Positions 28,874-37,538 of a DNA stretch of 64,000 nt are shown here, piece by piece. The stretch comes from Longitalea luteola (GTDB lineage Bacteria > Bacteroidota > Bacteroidia > Chitinophagales > Chitinophagaceae): the NCBI RefSeq assembly GCF_017356035.1, contig NZ_JAFIQX010000006.1, positions 248,001 through 312,000 of the forward strand, in the 5' to 3' direction. Numbering within the stretch: the stretch's first letter is position 1; every line of letters starts with the position of its first letter. A program made the position numbers and the translations under genes. Under the pieces are notes generated by a model that made no database searches, was not told the origin of the DNA, and saw only the letters and a program-made list of their open reading frames with translations.

Positions 28874-29092
28874 ATGAAAAAAGTAAAGATCGCAACTGAT
28901 GCTGCTCAAAAGAGCATCATCCAAAAAGCCATTGAATCTTCGGAAAACGAACAGCTGGACCTTTACAAAGCCATTTTTGGCGGTGCTGCTGGTTCTAATT
29001 GTAATGTTGCTGCAGTCAGCAATTTGATGCGTGGCAGTGATGATCCTGTAGCATACGACAAAACAGATCAATTCCTGAGAGCTGCGCTTTAA
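28874..29092 (+). CDS. RiPP precursor peptide B, double-glycine leader with aromatic-x-x-K/R sites
   Basis: ATG 28874 gives 72 residues; an in-frame upstream start at 28814 would add 20 residues ahead of a hairpin region and is disregarded. The leader is Lys-rich at the start and acidic later (IESSENEQLDLYKAIF). A double glycine at 36-37 is the likely cut site. The 35-residue core has only one Cys (C43) and ends with two motifs of form aromatic-x-x-basic, Y61-D-K63 and F67-L-R69. Three-residue cyclophane RiPPs are formed at such sites by maturases like the one encoded next. It shares no core similarity with precursor A. Confidence 0.82.
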   Translation: MKKVKIATDAAQKSIIQKAIESSENEQLDLYKAIFGGAAGSNCNVAAVSNLMRGSDDPVAYDKTDQFLRAAL

Positions 29093-29102
29093 CGGGATTG
29101 AC

Positions 29103-29161
29103 AATAGCCAGTTTCCTTTTTTGCCCTGTTCTTCAATTGGTAATTGAGGAAACTGGTTATT
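29103..29161 (+). promoter_or_regulatory. 15-bp stem between precursor B and maturase B
   Basis: Arms 29103-29117 and 29147-29161 pair over 15 bp with one G-U. The 29-nt loop contains a small internal stem (CAATT/AATTG). No T-run follows the right arm, so it is more likely an RNA-stability or processing element than a simple terminator. It starts 11 bp after the precursor stop. Confidence 0.65.
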
Positions 29162-29215
29162 CACGTGGCAGCTGAAGCAAACGTCATTACCATTTATCAG
29201 TCAAATGTACAAACA

Positions 29216-30481
29216 ATGAAAAGAGTTACCTGTTTTGTACTAAAAAGTGCCAGTCGTTGCAACCTGAATTGTTCATATTGTTATATGTACAACTTAGGCG
29301 ATACTACCTATAAAGATCAGCCTAAGTTCATGTCGTTGGATACGGTGGCCGCCCTGGCCAAGCGTCTGCACACTTACGGTGCGGCGGCATCGATCAGGCA
29401 TATGCAAATCGTTTTTCATGGAGGAGAACCGCTTTTACTGGGCCGGGAATACTTTGAAGCTTGTTTGGCGATCTTCAAAAAAGAAGCGCCCGGTATTTTT
29501 TTCAGTTTTATTTTCCAAACGAACGGAGTGAACCTGGATCCAACCTGGTACGAATGGATGAAGGTACATAATGTGAAGGTAGGGATCAGTATCGACGGCC
29601 CACGGCAATACCATGACGCCTACCGGGTATTTCATAATGGAAAAGGTTCTTATACCGAGGTAGCCCGGGCTGTTCGCCAGGGAATAGGCAACGGCCTTGT
29701 CGGCATCTTAAGTGTATTGAACATCCGTATTCCCGCCAGGGAATATTATGAGGAAATGAAAAACCTGGGTATTGAAAGTCTCAACCTGCTTTTCCCCGAT
29801 GGTCATTACGACCGGCTTCCGGAAGGTATGGAAGCTGCGCAATTGGGTGATGATGACTATACCCCTTTTGCCAACTGGTTGATAGAACTGTTCCTTTTAT
29901 GGAAAAATGATAAACAACGGCCCGCCATAAAATTATTTGAAAACCTGCTGCAGATCTTACTGGGAGATGAGCATATAGGGAACCAGGCTTTTGGTGTAAG
30001 AACAAACGGCGTGTTGATCATAGAAACAAATGGCGCTATAGAAGTTGCTGATTCCATCAGGGCCTGTTATGAAGGCATTACCCGTAATGACCTCAACGTT
30101 CATACCCATGGTATTGAAGATATATTTAACGACCGCGTGTTCGATGTATATTACCATGCACACCAGATGGTCTGCGAAAAATGCCTTAACTGCCCCGTGT
30201 ATGAATTCTGCGGAGGCGGCTTTTTAGGGAACCGCTATGCCAATAAGAACGGTTTTGACAATCCGACCATTTACTGCAGGGATATTATCCGGTTGATCAG
30301 TTTCCTTCAAAACGATCTTATTAACGGCCTGCCATCTGATGCTACCGTTGATAATGGTATAGAAAAGGTATCGTTTGAAGAAATTCTGCAGGAACTTAAA
30401 AAAGCGCCTGCCGTTACGATCAGCAGTTCCCTGAAACAAAAATTGACATCATTCAAACAACCCAACCTTTTATGCAACTAA
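29216..30481 (+). CDS. Radical SAM/SPASM maturase B (FxsB/cyclophane-synthase-like)
   Basis: ATG 29216 gives 421 residues and places the Cx3Cx2C motif (CNLNCSYC, C15, C19, C22) near the N-terminus. The following YMYNLGDTTYKDQPKFMS closely resembles the FxsB-type group, whose members link an aromatic ring to a side chain two residues on. FHGGEPLLLG is also present. The SPASM part reads CEKCLNCPVYEFCGGGFLGNRY, then YCRD. It has no large N-terminal leader-binding domain, unlike maturase A, so the two enzymes are of different classes. It overlaps the next gene by 10 nt. Confidence 0.88.
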   Translation: MKRVTCFVLKSASRCNLNCSYCYMYNLGDTTYKDQPKFMSLDTVAALAKRLHTYGAAASIRHMQIVFHGGEPLLLGREYFEACLAIFKKEAPGIFFSFIFQTNGVNLDPTWYEWMKVHNVKVGISIDGPRQYHDAYRVFHNGKGSYTEVARAVRQGIGNGLVGILSVLNIRIPAREYYEEMKNLGIESLNLLFPDGHYDRLPEGMEAAQLGDDDYTPFANWLIELFLLWKNDKQRPAIKLFENLLQILLGDEHIGNQAFGVRTNGVLIIETNGAIEVADSIRACYEGITRNDLNVHTHGIEDIFNDRVFDVYYHAHQMVCEKCLNCPVYEFCGGGFLGNRYANKNGFDNPTIYCRDIIRLISFLQNDLINGLPSDATVDNGIEKVSFEEILQELKKAPAVTISSSLKQKLTSFKQPNLLCN

Positions 30482-31305
30482 AAAAAGGCATCCGGTTATA
30501 CAGTGATCTGGATGACATTGCAGATCAGGTAACCATAAACGGAGGCACCATGTTACCTTCGGAAAAAACAGGATTGCAATATCTTTCCGGTTCCTATATT
30601 CCCCAAACTTCATGGCGAAAGCTGTACGATAATGAGATCAGCCTGTTACTTACGCAAAGCAAAAAAGCAGATTTCCGCAAAAGCATTTTTGTGGGAAATA
30701 TACCGGCGCCATTGAAACATTCCTTTGAGCAATTGAACCTGCATGCATGCACCTCTGTGGATCAAATACTGCCGACATTCAAAGAAAAAGAAAAGGAGGT
30801 AAAGCAGATCAATAAAAGTATGCATGCCTTTCTCAAAAAATTTTCCTCAACCAGCAATTACAAATTTCACCGCATAACCCGGGCGATGCCAAACAGGGAG
30901 ACCATCACCTGTCATTATGTGCGTGAAAAGTTTATTTACGTAGGATTACATATCGACCAAAGCAGGGCATTTACCCCGTATACGGCTTACAGATCGGGAA
31001 ACCGGATTTCTATCAACCTGGGAAAGGAGACAAGACACCTGGCTTTTATAAATCTGTCGATGATACAGGTTATGAAAATGATCAGGGCATGCGCCGGTTT
31101 ATCGGAAACCAAAGTAGATTGTAATAATATAGGGTACCTGTTCTTCAAACATTTCCCCGAATACCCGGTGGTAAAACTGGGTTTAAAGCCCTATCAGTAT
31201 TATATAGCCCCTACAGATAATTTTTTTCATGATGCTACCACACTTGGTAACAGTGAAATTGATGTAACTATTGTTTATACAGGCCTGTTCGACCGGGCCG
31301 GATAA
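30472..31305 (+). CDS. Putative RiPP-tailoring protein B1 with HxD...H motif
   Basis: I do not recognise a named family. The 277-residue protein is the first of three adjacent paralogues. Conserved in all three are a short N-terminal block (GI-LY-D...INGGT), then LHID (H160, D162), SGNRISINLGKETR (R178) and PYQYYIAPTDNFFHD (H253). HxD plus a distant His is the metal triad of Fe(II)/2-oxoglutarate oxygenases. The usual Arg about ten residues after the last His is missing, so cofactor use is open. B1 is the most divergent of the three. Its start lies 10 nt inside the maturase gene, so translation is coupled. Confidence 0.6.
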   Translation: MQLKKGIRLYSDLDDIADQVTINGGTMLPSEKTGLQYLSGSYIPQTSWRKLYDNEISLLLTQSKKADFRKSIFVGNIPAPLKHSFEQLNLHACTSVDQILPTFKEKEKEVKQINKSMHAFLKKFSSTSNYKFHRITRAMPNRETITCHYVREKFIYVGLHIDQSRAFTPYTAYRSGNRISINLGKETRHLAFINLSMIQVMKMIRACAGLSETKVDCNNIGYLFFKHFPEYPVVKLGLKPYQYYIAPTDNFFHDATTLGNSEIDVTIVYTGLFDRAG

Positions 31306-31316
31306 AATTGTATGTT

Positions 31317-32195
31317 ATGGAGATAAGAAAAGGTATAATGCTTTATCAAGATTGCCAGCTGGGCAATGATGATATTTTAATTAATTCCGGCGTATTGCCA
31401 CATACCCAGGTAGAAATTCCCAGGGTTAACTACAACGATCATTCTTTTACGCCCGCCTATGAAGCAGACGCCTTTTTACCCAAAAGGAACTGGCGGCCTC
31501 TGGAAGCAAGGGAAACCCAGGTACTGAAACCGTCCGGTAAAAGAACGGATGCGAATACGGTATACATTGGAGACATCCCTGATGACCTCAGACATTTATT
31601 CGAATCGCTAAGACTCCATGAATGCAGAGACAGGGAAGCCGTATTTACCAGGTTCAGGAATGCACCAGCCACCACCGCAGCGATCAATGCAGGTATAACA
31701 GCATTTTTGCAGCCCAGATCAGAAGGAAAGCCATTTCATTTCCACTATTTAGGAACCAATTTACCCAACCTTGAAGTAGTGGCCAGCGATACCACCCGGA
31801 TGCCTGAAGGCTACCAGGAAGAAGACAAAAAATACATGGGTATTCATAACGATGGAACAAAATATGTTGCCCTGAGCCAGTTGTATAGATCAGGCAACCG
31901 GTTTACCATTAATCTGGGCAAAGAAGCCCGTTCCTTTCTGTTTGTGAATCTCACGCTGCCACAGGCTTACAATATGTTGAAACAAAAGATCGATGTAAAA
32001 AAACACCGGATCGACATCATTAATATTGCCAGGTACTTTTTTAGCTGCTTCCCTGATTATCCGGTTATAAAGATCACCCAACAACCGTATCAATACTATA
32101 TAGCCCCTACAGATAACTGTTTTCATGATGGTTCTACTTTCGGAACCAAAGAGCTGGATATTATAATGGTATATTTTGGTTTCTTCAAGTTTTAA
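31317..32195 (+). CDS. Putative RiPP-tailoring protein B2 with HxD...H motif
   Basis: ATG 31317 (MEIRKGIMLYQD) is preferred over a TTG at 31308, giving 292 residues. The motif set is MGIHNDGT (H177, D179), SGNRFTINLGKEAR (R195) and TDNCFHDGST (H270). The spacing is identical to B3, and C-termini are alike (VYFGFFKF and IYFGYFKC). An added FHYLGTNLPNLEVVASDTTRMPEGYQ block is shared with B3 but is altered in B1. The likely role is modification of peptide B after the radical SAM step; hydroxylation would fit the triad, but this is inference. It starts 11 bp after B1 ends. Confidence 0.6.
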   Translation: MEIRKGIMLYQDCQLGNDDILINSGVLPHTQVEIPRVNYNDHSFTPAYEADAFLPKRNWRPLEARETQVLKPSGKRTDANTVYIGDIPDDLRHLFESLRLHECRDREAVFTRFRNAPATTAAINAGITAFLQPRSEGKPFHFHYLGTNLPNLEVVASDTTRMPEGYQEEDKKYMGIHNDGTKYVALSQLYRSGNRFTINLGKEARSFLFVNLTLPQAYNMLKQKIDVKKHRIDIINIARYFFSCFPDYPVIKITQQPYQYYIAPTDNCFHDGSTFGTKELDIIMVYFGFFKF

Positions 32196-32204
32196 TAATG
32201 CAGT

Positions 32205-33083
32205 ATGAAACTCATCAATGGTATTACTATAAACAATCAATTGCAGGAAGGCTATGATTCGGTAACAATAAATTCCGGAACGGTTTTTCATGCCGACCAG
32301 TTGGCCGAAATGGTACATTTTCAGGATTTACATTTCCGTCCGCAGTATGAAGAGCATGCCTATGTGGCAAAACGTGACTGGCGAAGCCTGACACCGGTTG
32401 AAATAAAACAACTGCAGCCAAAGAATGAATGCAATACTTACAACACGGTTTACCTGGGAGAACTGCCTGGTCACTTAAAGGATGGCTTTAGGGAACTGCA
32501 GCTGGCCGGTTCAAAAAGCAGGGATGAAGTATTTGAAAAGTTCTATCACGATCCCGGCAAAGTGAAAGCGGTTAATGATCGACTGCACGCATTTTTATCG
32601 ACCCTTTCAGCCAATACCCCTTTTTATTTTCACTGCTTAGGTACTAATTTTCCAAATGTTGAAATGGTAGCGTGCGATACTACCGGGCTGCAGAAGGGCT
32701 ATCAGCCGCAGGATGTAAAGTATATGGGCATCCATAACGATGGTACTACCCAAATGACAGTGTATACAGCGCATAAATTTGGCAACAGGATCTCCATTAA
32801 CCTGGGAAATGAAACAAGGGCATTCCTGTTTGTGAACCTGTCGATGATCCAGGCCATGAATATGTTGAAAAAGAAAATAGACGTCAGGGCGCACAACATC
32901 CATATAGGCAATATCTGCAGGTATTTTTTCCACCATTTTCCCGATTATCCGGTATTGAGGGTACAACAAAAACCCTATCAATATTACATCGCGCCAACCG
33001 ATAACTGTTTTCACGACGGGTCTACCCTCGGCAACTCCGAGCTGGACATTACACTTATTTATTTCGGGTATTTCAAATGCTGA
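32205..33083 (+). CDS. Putative RiPP-tailoring protein B3 with HxD...H motif
   Basis: The protein has 292 residues and aligns end to end with B2 without gaps at the motif positions: H177-x-D179, R195 and H270. It starts 9 bp after B2 ends, and its stop is overlapped by the exporter start. Three retained copies with intact motifs suggest that each has its own target or product, for example different core residues, rather than being idle duplicates. No signal peptide or membrane segment is seen, so it should act in the cytoplasm before export. Confidence 0.6.
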   Translation: MKLINGITINNQLQEGYDSVTINSGTVFHADQLAEMVHFQDLHFRPQYEEHAYVAKRDWRSLTPVEIKQLQPKNECNTYNTVYLGELPGHLKDGFRELQLAGSKSRDEVFEKFYHDPGKVKAVNDRLHAFLSTLSANTPFYFHCLGTNFPNVEMVACDTTGLQKGYQPQDVKYMGIHNDGTTQMTVYTAHKFGNRISINLGNETRAFLFVNLSMIQAMNMLKKKIDVRAHNIHIGNICRYFFHHFPDYPVLRVQQKPYQYYIAPTDNCFHDGSTLGNSELDITLIYFGYFKC

Positions 33084-35263
33084 GCATGTTTAACCGCATA
33101 TTTCAAAAGCAACTCGACACCATGGATTGTGCGCCCGCCTGTTTAAAGATGATCGCCGCATTCCATGGTATTAAAACCAGTATGCCGCGGCTGCGGCACC
33201 TGTGCAATACCTCCAGGCTTGGCACCAGCACGTCGGAACTGGTGCAGGCAGCCAGCCAAACGGGATTACATGCAGGCGTGTTCCTTACGACGGTCGATTA
33301 TCTTAAAAACAACCTGCCGTTACCCTGCATCTTGCATTGGCGCAATAATCATTATGTTGTTCTTCAAAAAATAAAAGCGGGCAAATATACGGTTGCTGAT
33401 CCTGGTTATGGAATGATCGTTTTGCGCGAAAAAGAATTTCTTAAAGAGTGGAAAGGTGACGGGAAAAGAGGCGTTGCTATATTTTTGGAGCCAACCGGTG
33501 AGGAAGAGGGGAAGGACAGCAGCGCTGGTAAAGATCAGCCTGGCATTTTCCGGCATTTCGGCGGCTATTTAAGAGCGCATACCCGGTCGATGGTGGCGCT
33601 TTTCCTCATTATGCTTATAGCCGCTTTGATCTCCCTGGTGATACCGGGAACCATTCAATATATGACAGATAACGGGGTTGAGCAAAAGAATATACCCGTC
33701 ATTTGGAAAATGCTGCTGTTCCAGTTTGTATTGTTTGGTGGACTTACATTGGCGAATTACAGCAAAAGCCTTATTCAGGCCAAATTAAGTACGGGGTTAA
33801 GCACAGGCATCATTTCGGGTTTTCTTGCAAAACTGCTCAGGTTGCCGATCGCTTTTTTTGATAGCAGGAACAATGCAGATATCTATCAGCGGATAGCAGA
33901 CCACTCACGAATTGAAACATTTCTGGGCACCAAGCTGGTAAACTTCTTTTTCTCGCTGTTGCTGATGATCGTATATATCATTCAATTCTTCTGGTTCGAT
34001 AAATACATTGTCCTGAGTTTTCTTTTGTTTACCGGTATGTCCATTATCTGGTTCTTTTTGTTTTTAAATAAACGAAAAAGGCTCGATTACCGCAGGTTCA
34101 GCCTTGCCGTTGAAGAAAGGAACTACCTGACCGACCTTATTTCGGGTATGACGGAAATTAAACTTAACAATGCCCAGCATGACAAAATCCACAAATGGAG
34201 CGAAATGCAGCAGAAGTTGTATGGGTTCAAGCTGAGTAGTTTAAAACTAACCGGTTTGCAACAATACGGCGTCAGTACCATCAACCAGTTGAAAAGCCTT
34301 TTTATTACCTTTTTATGTTCGTACTGGGTCATCAATGAACAGATCAGCTTTGGCGTTATGCTAAGTATCGGCTATATCGTAGGCCAGTTGGCAATGCCTG
34401 TTCAGGACCTGATGCTTTTTTTTCAGGACCTGCAGGATGCAAAAACCAGTTTTGAACGATTGAACGAAATTCAATTGAAGGACAATGAAGACAATGAAGA
34501 GAAGGCGCCATTTCCGGTTCATTTCAACCATGGATTTCGAATAGAAGCGCTTTCCTTTAAATACCCGGGGGCGCATAACCCCTATGTGCTCAGGAACATC
34601 GATCTTTTTATTCCCAAAGGGAAAATAACCGCCATTGTAGGAACCAGCGGAAGCGGTAAAACCACCCTCATGAAATTATTGCTGGCATTTTACATGCCGG
34701 AAAAAGGAACGATACGCATTGATGATATCAATTTAAAGAATATCAATACAGAAGATCTTCGGAAAGAGTGTGGCGTGGTAATGCAGGGCGGTTATATTTA
34801 TAACGCCTCCATTGCCCAGAATATCGCCATGACCGACAGGAACATTGATTTAGACAGCGTATACCACGCACTGCGGCTGGCCTGTTTAGACGAGTTTGTA
34901 CAATCGCTGCCCCTTAAGCATGATACCTTATTGGGACAAACAGGCGTTGAGTTAAGCGGCGGCCAAAAACAACGATTGTTCATAGCAAGAGCAGTTTATA
35001 AGAACCCGCAGATCATTCTGCTGGATGAAGCTACCAATTCGCTGGATGCGAATAATGAACGGGTAATAATGAATAACCTCACCAATTTTTTTGTTGGTAA
35101 AACAGTGTTAGTGATCGCCCATCGGTTAAGCACCGTTAAAAATGCCGATTTGATAGTAGTACTCGAAAAAGGAATTATTACCGAGACAGGAACCCATGCC
35201 CAATTGACCCAAAACCAGGGCCGGTATTTTGAACTGGTAAAAAACCAGCTGGAGTTGGGATGA
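33077..35263 (+). CDS. C39-peptidase-containing ABC exporter B (PCAT)
   Basis: The protein has 728 residues and a start overlapping the B3 stop by 7 nt; ATG 33086 is a close alternative. The C39 peptidase has Cys18 (DTMDCAPAC), His in RNNHYVVL and Asp in ADPGYG. The membrane domain spans about 165-470. The ATPase shows Walker A GTSGSGKTT, signature LSGGQKQR, Walker B IILLDEATNSLD and switch His in IAHRLST. It is a clear paralogue of exporter A along its whole length. It should cut precursor B after Gly37 and export the core. No adaptor protein gene follows. Confidence 0.96.
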   Translation: MLSMFNRIFQKQLDTMDCAPACLKMIAAFHGIKTSMPRLRHLCNTSRLGTSTSELVQAASQTGLHAGVFLTTVDYLKNNLPLPCILHWRNNHYVVLQKIKAGKYTVADPGYGMIVLREKEFLKEWKGDGKRGVAIFLEPTGEEEGKDSSAGKDQPGIFRHFGGYLRAHTRSMVALFLIMLIAALISLVIPGTIQYMTDNGVEQKNIPVIWKMLLFQFVLFGGLTLANYSKSLIQAKLSTGLSTGIISGFLAKLLRLPIAFFDSRNNADIYQRIADHSRIETFLGTKLVNFFFSLLLMIVYIIQFFWFDKYIVLSFLLFTGMSIIWFFLFLNKRKRLDYRRFSLAVEERNYLTDLISGMTEIKLNNAQHDKIHKWSEMQQKLYGFKLSSLKLTGLQQYGVSTINQLKSLFITFLCSYWVINEQISFGVMLSIGYIVGQLAMPVQDLMLFFQDLQDAKTSFERLNEIQLKDNEDNEEKAPFPVHFNHGFRIEALSFKYPGAHNPYVLRNIDLFIPKGKITAIVGTSGSGKTTLMKLLLAFYMPEKGTIRIDDINLKNINTEDLRKECGVVMQGGYIYNASIAQNIAMTDRNIDLDSVYHALRLACLDEFVQSLPLKHDTLLGQTGVELSGGQKQRLFIARAVYKNPQIILLDEATNSLDANNERVIMNNLTNFFVGKTVLVIAHRLSTVKNADLIVVLEKGIITETGTHAQLTQNQGRYFELVKNQLELG

Positions 35264-35465
35264 GTAATTGTCTGGAGAAACAAAAAACATCAGAAAACAT
35301 AATAGGGAATGCCGATTTTAAAGTAACTTAGGACAGACCTAACCGTTTCTTTTCTTGTTCCCCCTCTTTTCCAGGCTAATGCTATTGGGATCCCATCCCA
35401 GGTAGTACAATTTTTTGTGATACATACTGTTCAAAATTTGATTCTTTAACTAAAAAATTAAAGGC

Positions 35466-37157
35466 ATGGAAAAACTGTTACCTATTAAAAAGCTGTTGCT
35501 GCTTTTTGTATTCTCCTCATCCGCTTTTTGTTTTGCGCAGGTTAAGCAGGAGTGGGTAGCCCGGTATAACGGTCCGCAAAATCTATATGATGCCGGGAAT
35601 TCACTTGCCGTAGACAGGCAGGGCAATGTGTATGTATTAGGAGTCAGTGCCGTCACAGAAACAAATGACGATTTTTGCACCATCAAGTATGATGCCAATG
35701 GAGTGAAGCAATGGGAAGCCCGGTATAGTGGTTCTGCTAACATGCACGATCTGCCAAGCGGTATAGCCCTTGACCGCTGGGGTAATGTATATATAACCGG
35801 TATGGCATATGAGAACGGAACCGGCGGCGATTATGTCACTATAAAATACAACCCGTCGGGCGTTCAGCAATGGCTGGTAAGATATAGCAGCCCGGGGTTT
35901 GACCGGGCAAGATCAATTGCTGTTGATGACGACGGTAATGTGCACGTATCGGGTGACAGAGGTTTGGGAGGCTTTGTAACCATCAAATATAATACGAATG
36001 GCGTACAGCAGTGGCTGGCCCACTATGACGATAATGGTGGCGGGATAGCCAATGCCATGGTCATTGATAAAGCAGGTAATGTATATGTGGTAGGTGGAAG
36101 CGCTACCAGCTTAGATCCAGACGATGTTGATCTTACTACGATTAAGTATAATAAAAACGGAAAACAGCTTTGGGTACGCAGATATGACGGGCCTGTTACG
36201 AGTCTTTTTAACAGAGCGCGCGCAGTAGCCGTTGACCGTAAAGGGAATGTATATGTTACCGGCAACAGTGTCAACAGTAACGAGGACGATGCTTCAGATT
36301 ACCTTACCATCAAGTACAATTCGAAAGGACATGAGAAGTGGGTGGCAAGATATAATGGTCCCGGCAATTCTGAAGACCTGCCATACTCCATTGCGGTTGA
36401 CAAACGGCAGAACGTATATATTACAGGGTCCAGTCCTGCCGGGCGCTATGGGGTCAATTATGACTTTGCTACCATCCGGTACGATAAATTTGGAAAGGAA
36501 GTCTGGGTGAAACGATATAATGGTCCCGCTAATGGAGATGACCAGGCAAGCTACCTGGTGCTGGATGAGGAAGCCAATGTATATGTAGCAGGACTAAGCC
36601 AGGGCATAGGCACCGGGGAGTCTGATGGTATTATCGTTAAATACAATGCGGCAGGTAGTGAGCAGTGGATAGAACGATATAATGGCCCCACAAATCAACG
36701 CGATATATTCGGGAATTTCGGATTTCTTATACCAAACCCATTGGTCATTGACAAATCGGGCAATTTGTATGTAACCGGCGCGAGCCAGGTTGCGGACCTT
36801 AATTTTGACTGTATAACTATCAGGTACTCGCAGGCTTCACCCGATAGCGGGCTGGTCGTACAGCAATGGAGCCCAAAACCATCGGCACGCTTCCACCTGT
36901 TCAATGCGCCTAATCCTGTTAATACCACTACGAATATTTATTATGCGCTTCCATCGGATGGTCATGTATCCCTGCAGGTATTCGATATGATGGGCCGGCC
37001 GGTTGCCGTGTTGGTTAACGGCAATATGAAGGCAGGTAATTACAACGTAAATTTCAATACATCCGGTTTACAAAAAGGTGTTTACAATTACCGGCTCACG
37101 CTTAAGGCCACCGACAAGGTTTGGGTAGAAACGAAGAAACTTATCGTAATAGAATAA
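35466..37157 (+). CDS. Secreted SBBP-repeat propeller protein with type IX sorting domain
   Basis: The protein has 563 residues. A signal peptide (KLLLLFVFSSSAFCFAQ) is followed by eight repeats of about 50 residues, each opening W-x-x-R/H-Y and containing (V)DxxGNVYVxG and TIKYN (about 29-460). This is the SBBP beta-propeller type. The last 80 residues (NAPNPVNTTTNIYYALP, then LQVFDMMGRPV and YNYRLTL) form a type A type IX sorting tail, so it is sent to the surface or medium. No catalytic residues are evident. It is followed by a good intrinsic terminator. Confidence 0.87.
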   Translation: MEKLLPIKKLLLLFVFSSSAFCFAQVKQEWVARYNGPQNLYDAGNSLAVDRQGNVYVLGVSAVTETNDDFCTIKYDANGVKQWEARYSGSANMHDLPSGIALDRWGNVYITGMAYENGTGGDYVTIKYNPSGVQQWLVRYSSPGFDRARSIAVDDDGNVHVSGDRGLGGFVTIKYNTNGVQQWLAHYDDNGGGIANAMVIDKAGNVYVVGGSATSLDPDDVDLTTIKYNKNGKQLWVRRYDGPVTSLFNRARAVAVDRKGNVYVTGNSVNSNEDDASDYLTIKYNSKGHEKWVARYNGPGNSEDLPYSIAVDKRQNVYITGSSPAGRYGVNYDFATIRYDKFGKEVWVKRYNGPANGDDQASYLVLDEEANVYVAGLSQGIGTGESDGIIVKYNAAGSEQWIERYNGPTNQRDIFGNFGFLIPNPLVIDKSGNLYVTGASQVADLNFDCITIRYSQASPDSGLVVQQWSPKPSARFHLFNAPNPVNTTTNIYYALPSDGHVSLQVFDMMGRPVAVLVNGNMKAGNYNVNFNTSGLQKGVYNYRLTLKATDKVWVETKKLIVIE

Positions 37158-37177
37158 AGCCGATACTACAAAAAAGG

Positions 37178-37212
37178 GCCGGCCGACAGCGTTGCTGGCC
37201 GGCATTTTTTTT
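37178..37212 (+). terminator. Intrinsic terminator after SBBP gene
   Basis: GCCGGCC (37178-37184) and GGCCGGC (37197-37203) form a GC-rich 7-bp stem with a 12-nt loop. Eight T follow at 37205-37212. It lies 20 bp after the stop codon. Confidence 0.85.
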
Positions 37213-37280
37213 AACAATCTGTAACAATTACATTTTAGATAAGAATTGACCTGGATCAGCACTTTGCCATCAGCGGTCAG

Positions 37281-37327
37281 TTTGACCCTCGAATTTTGAC
37301 CCAGTGAAATAAAAATATTTAATTTTG
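37281..37327 (+). promoter_or_regulatory. Candidate promoter with twin TTTGACCC
   Basis: TTTG at 37295-37298 and TAATTTTG at 37320-37327 match the -33/-7 consensus of Bacteroidota, 21 bp apart. TTTGACCC occurs twice, at 37281-37288 and 37295-37302; the second overlaps the -33 box. The gene at 37539 lies 211 bp downstream. The rest of that gap (to 37538) shows no gene and no clear structure. Confidence 0.5.
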
Positions 37328-37538
37328 TAAGGAATATAATTCGTTGTAACTGTGATTATGATTGGCGAAGCCTTATGATCGGCTAAGCCACCTTCCTTCT
37401 TAAACAAGCGGCTTTTAATTGCTCGCTCTCTTTTTCAGTAAGTCTTATTGCTCATTAGAATGATCTCTGTCATGAAAAGGGCTCCCTTTTGGTGGGCCTT
37501 ACACGCCCCATTTTAAAACTGTAAAAATCAAAAAGTGT

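Noticed and set aside
18519-35263. Lanthipeptide interpretation of the two peptide cassettes
   Set aside because: No dehydratase or cyclase gene (LanB, LanC or LanM type) is present; both loci have radical SAM/SPASM maturases instead.
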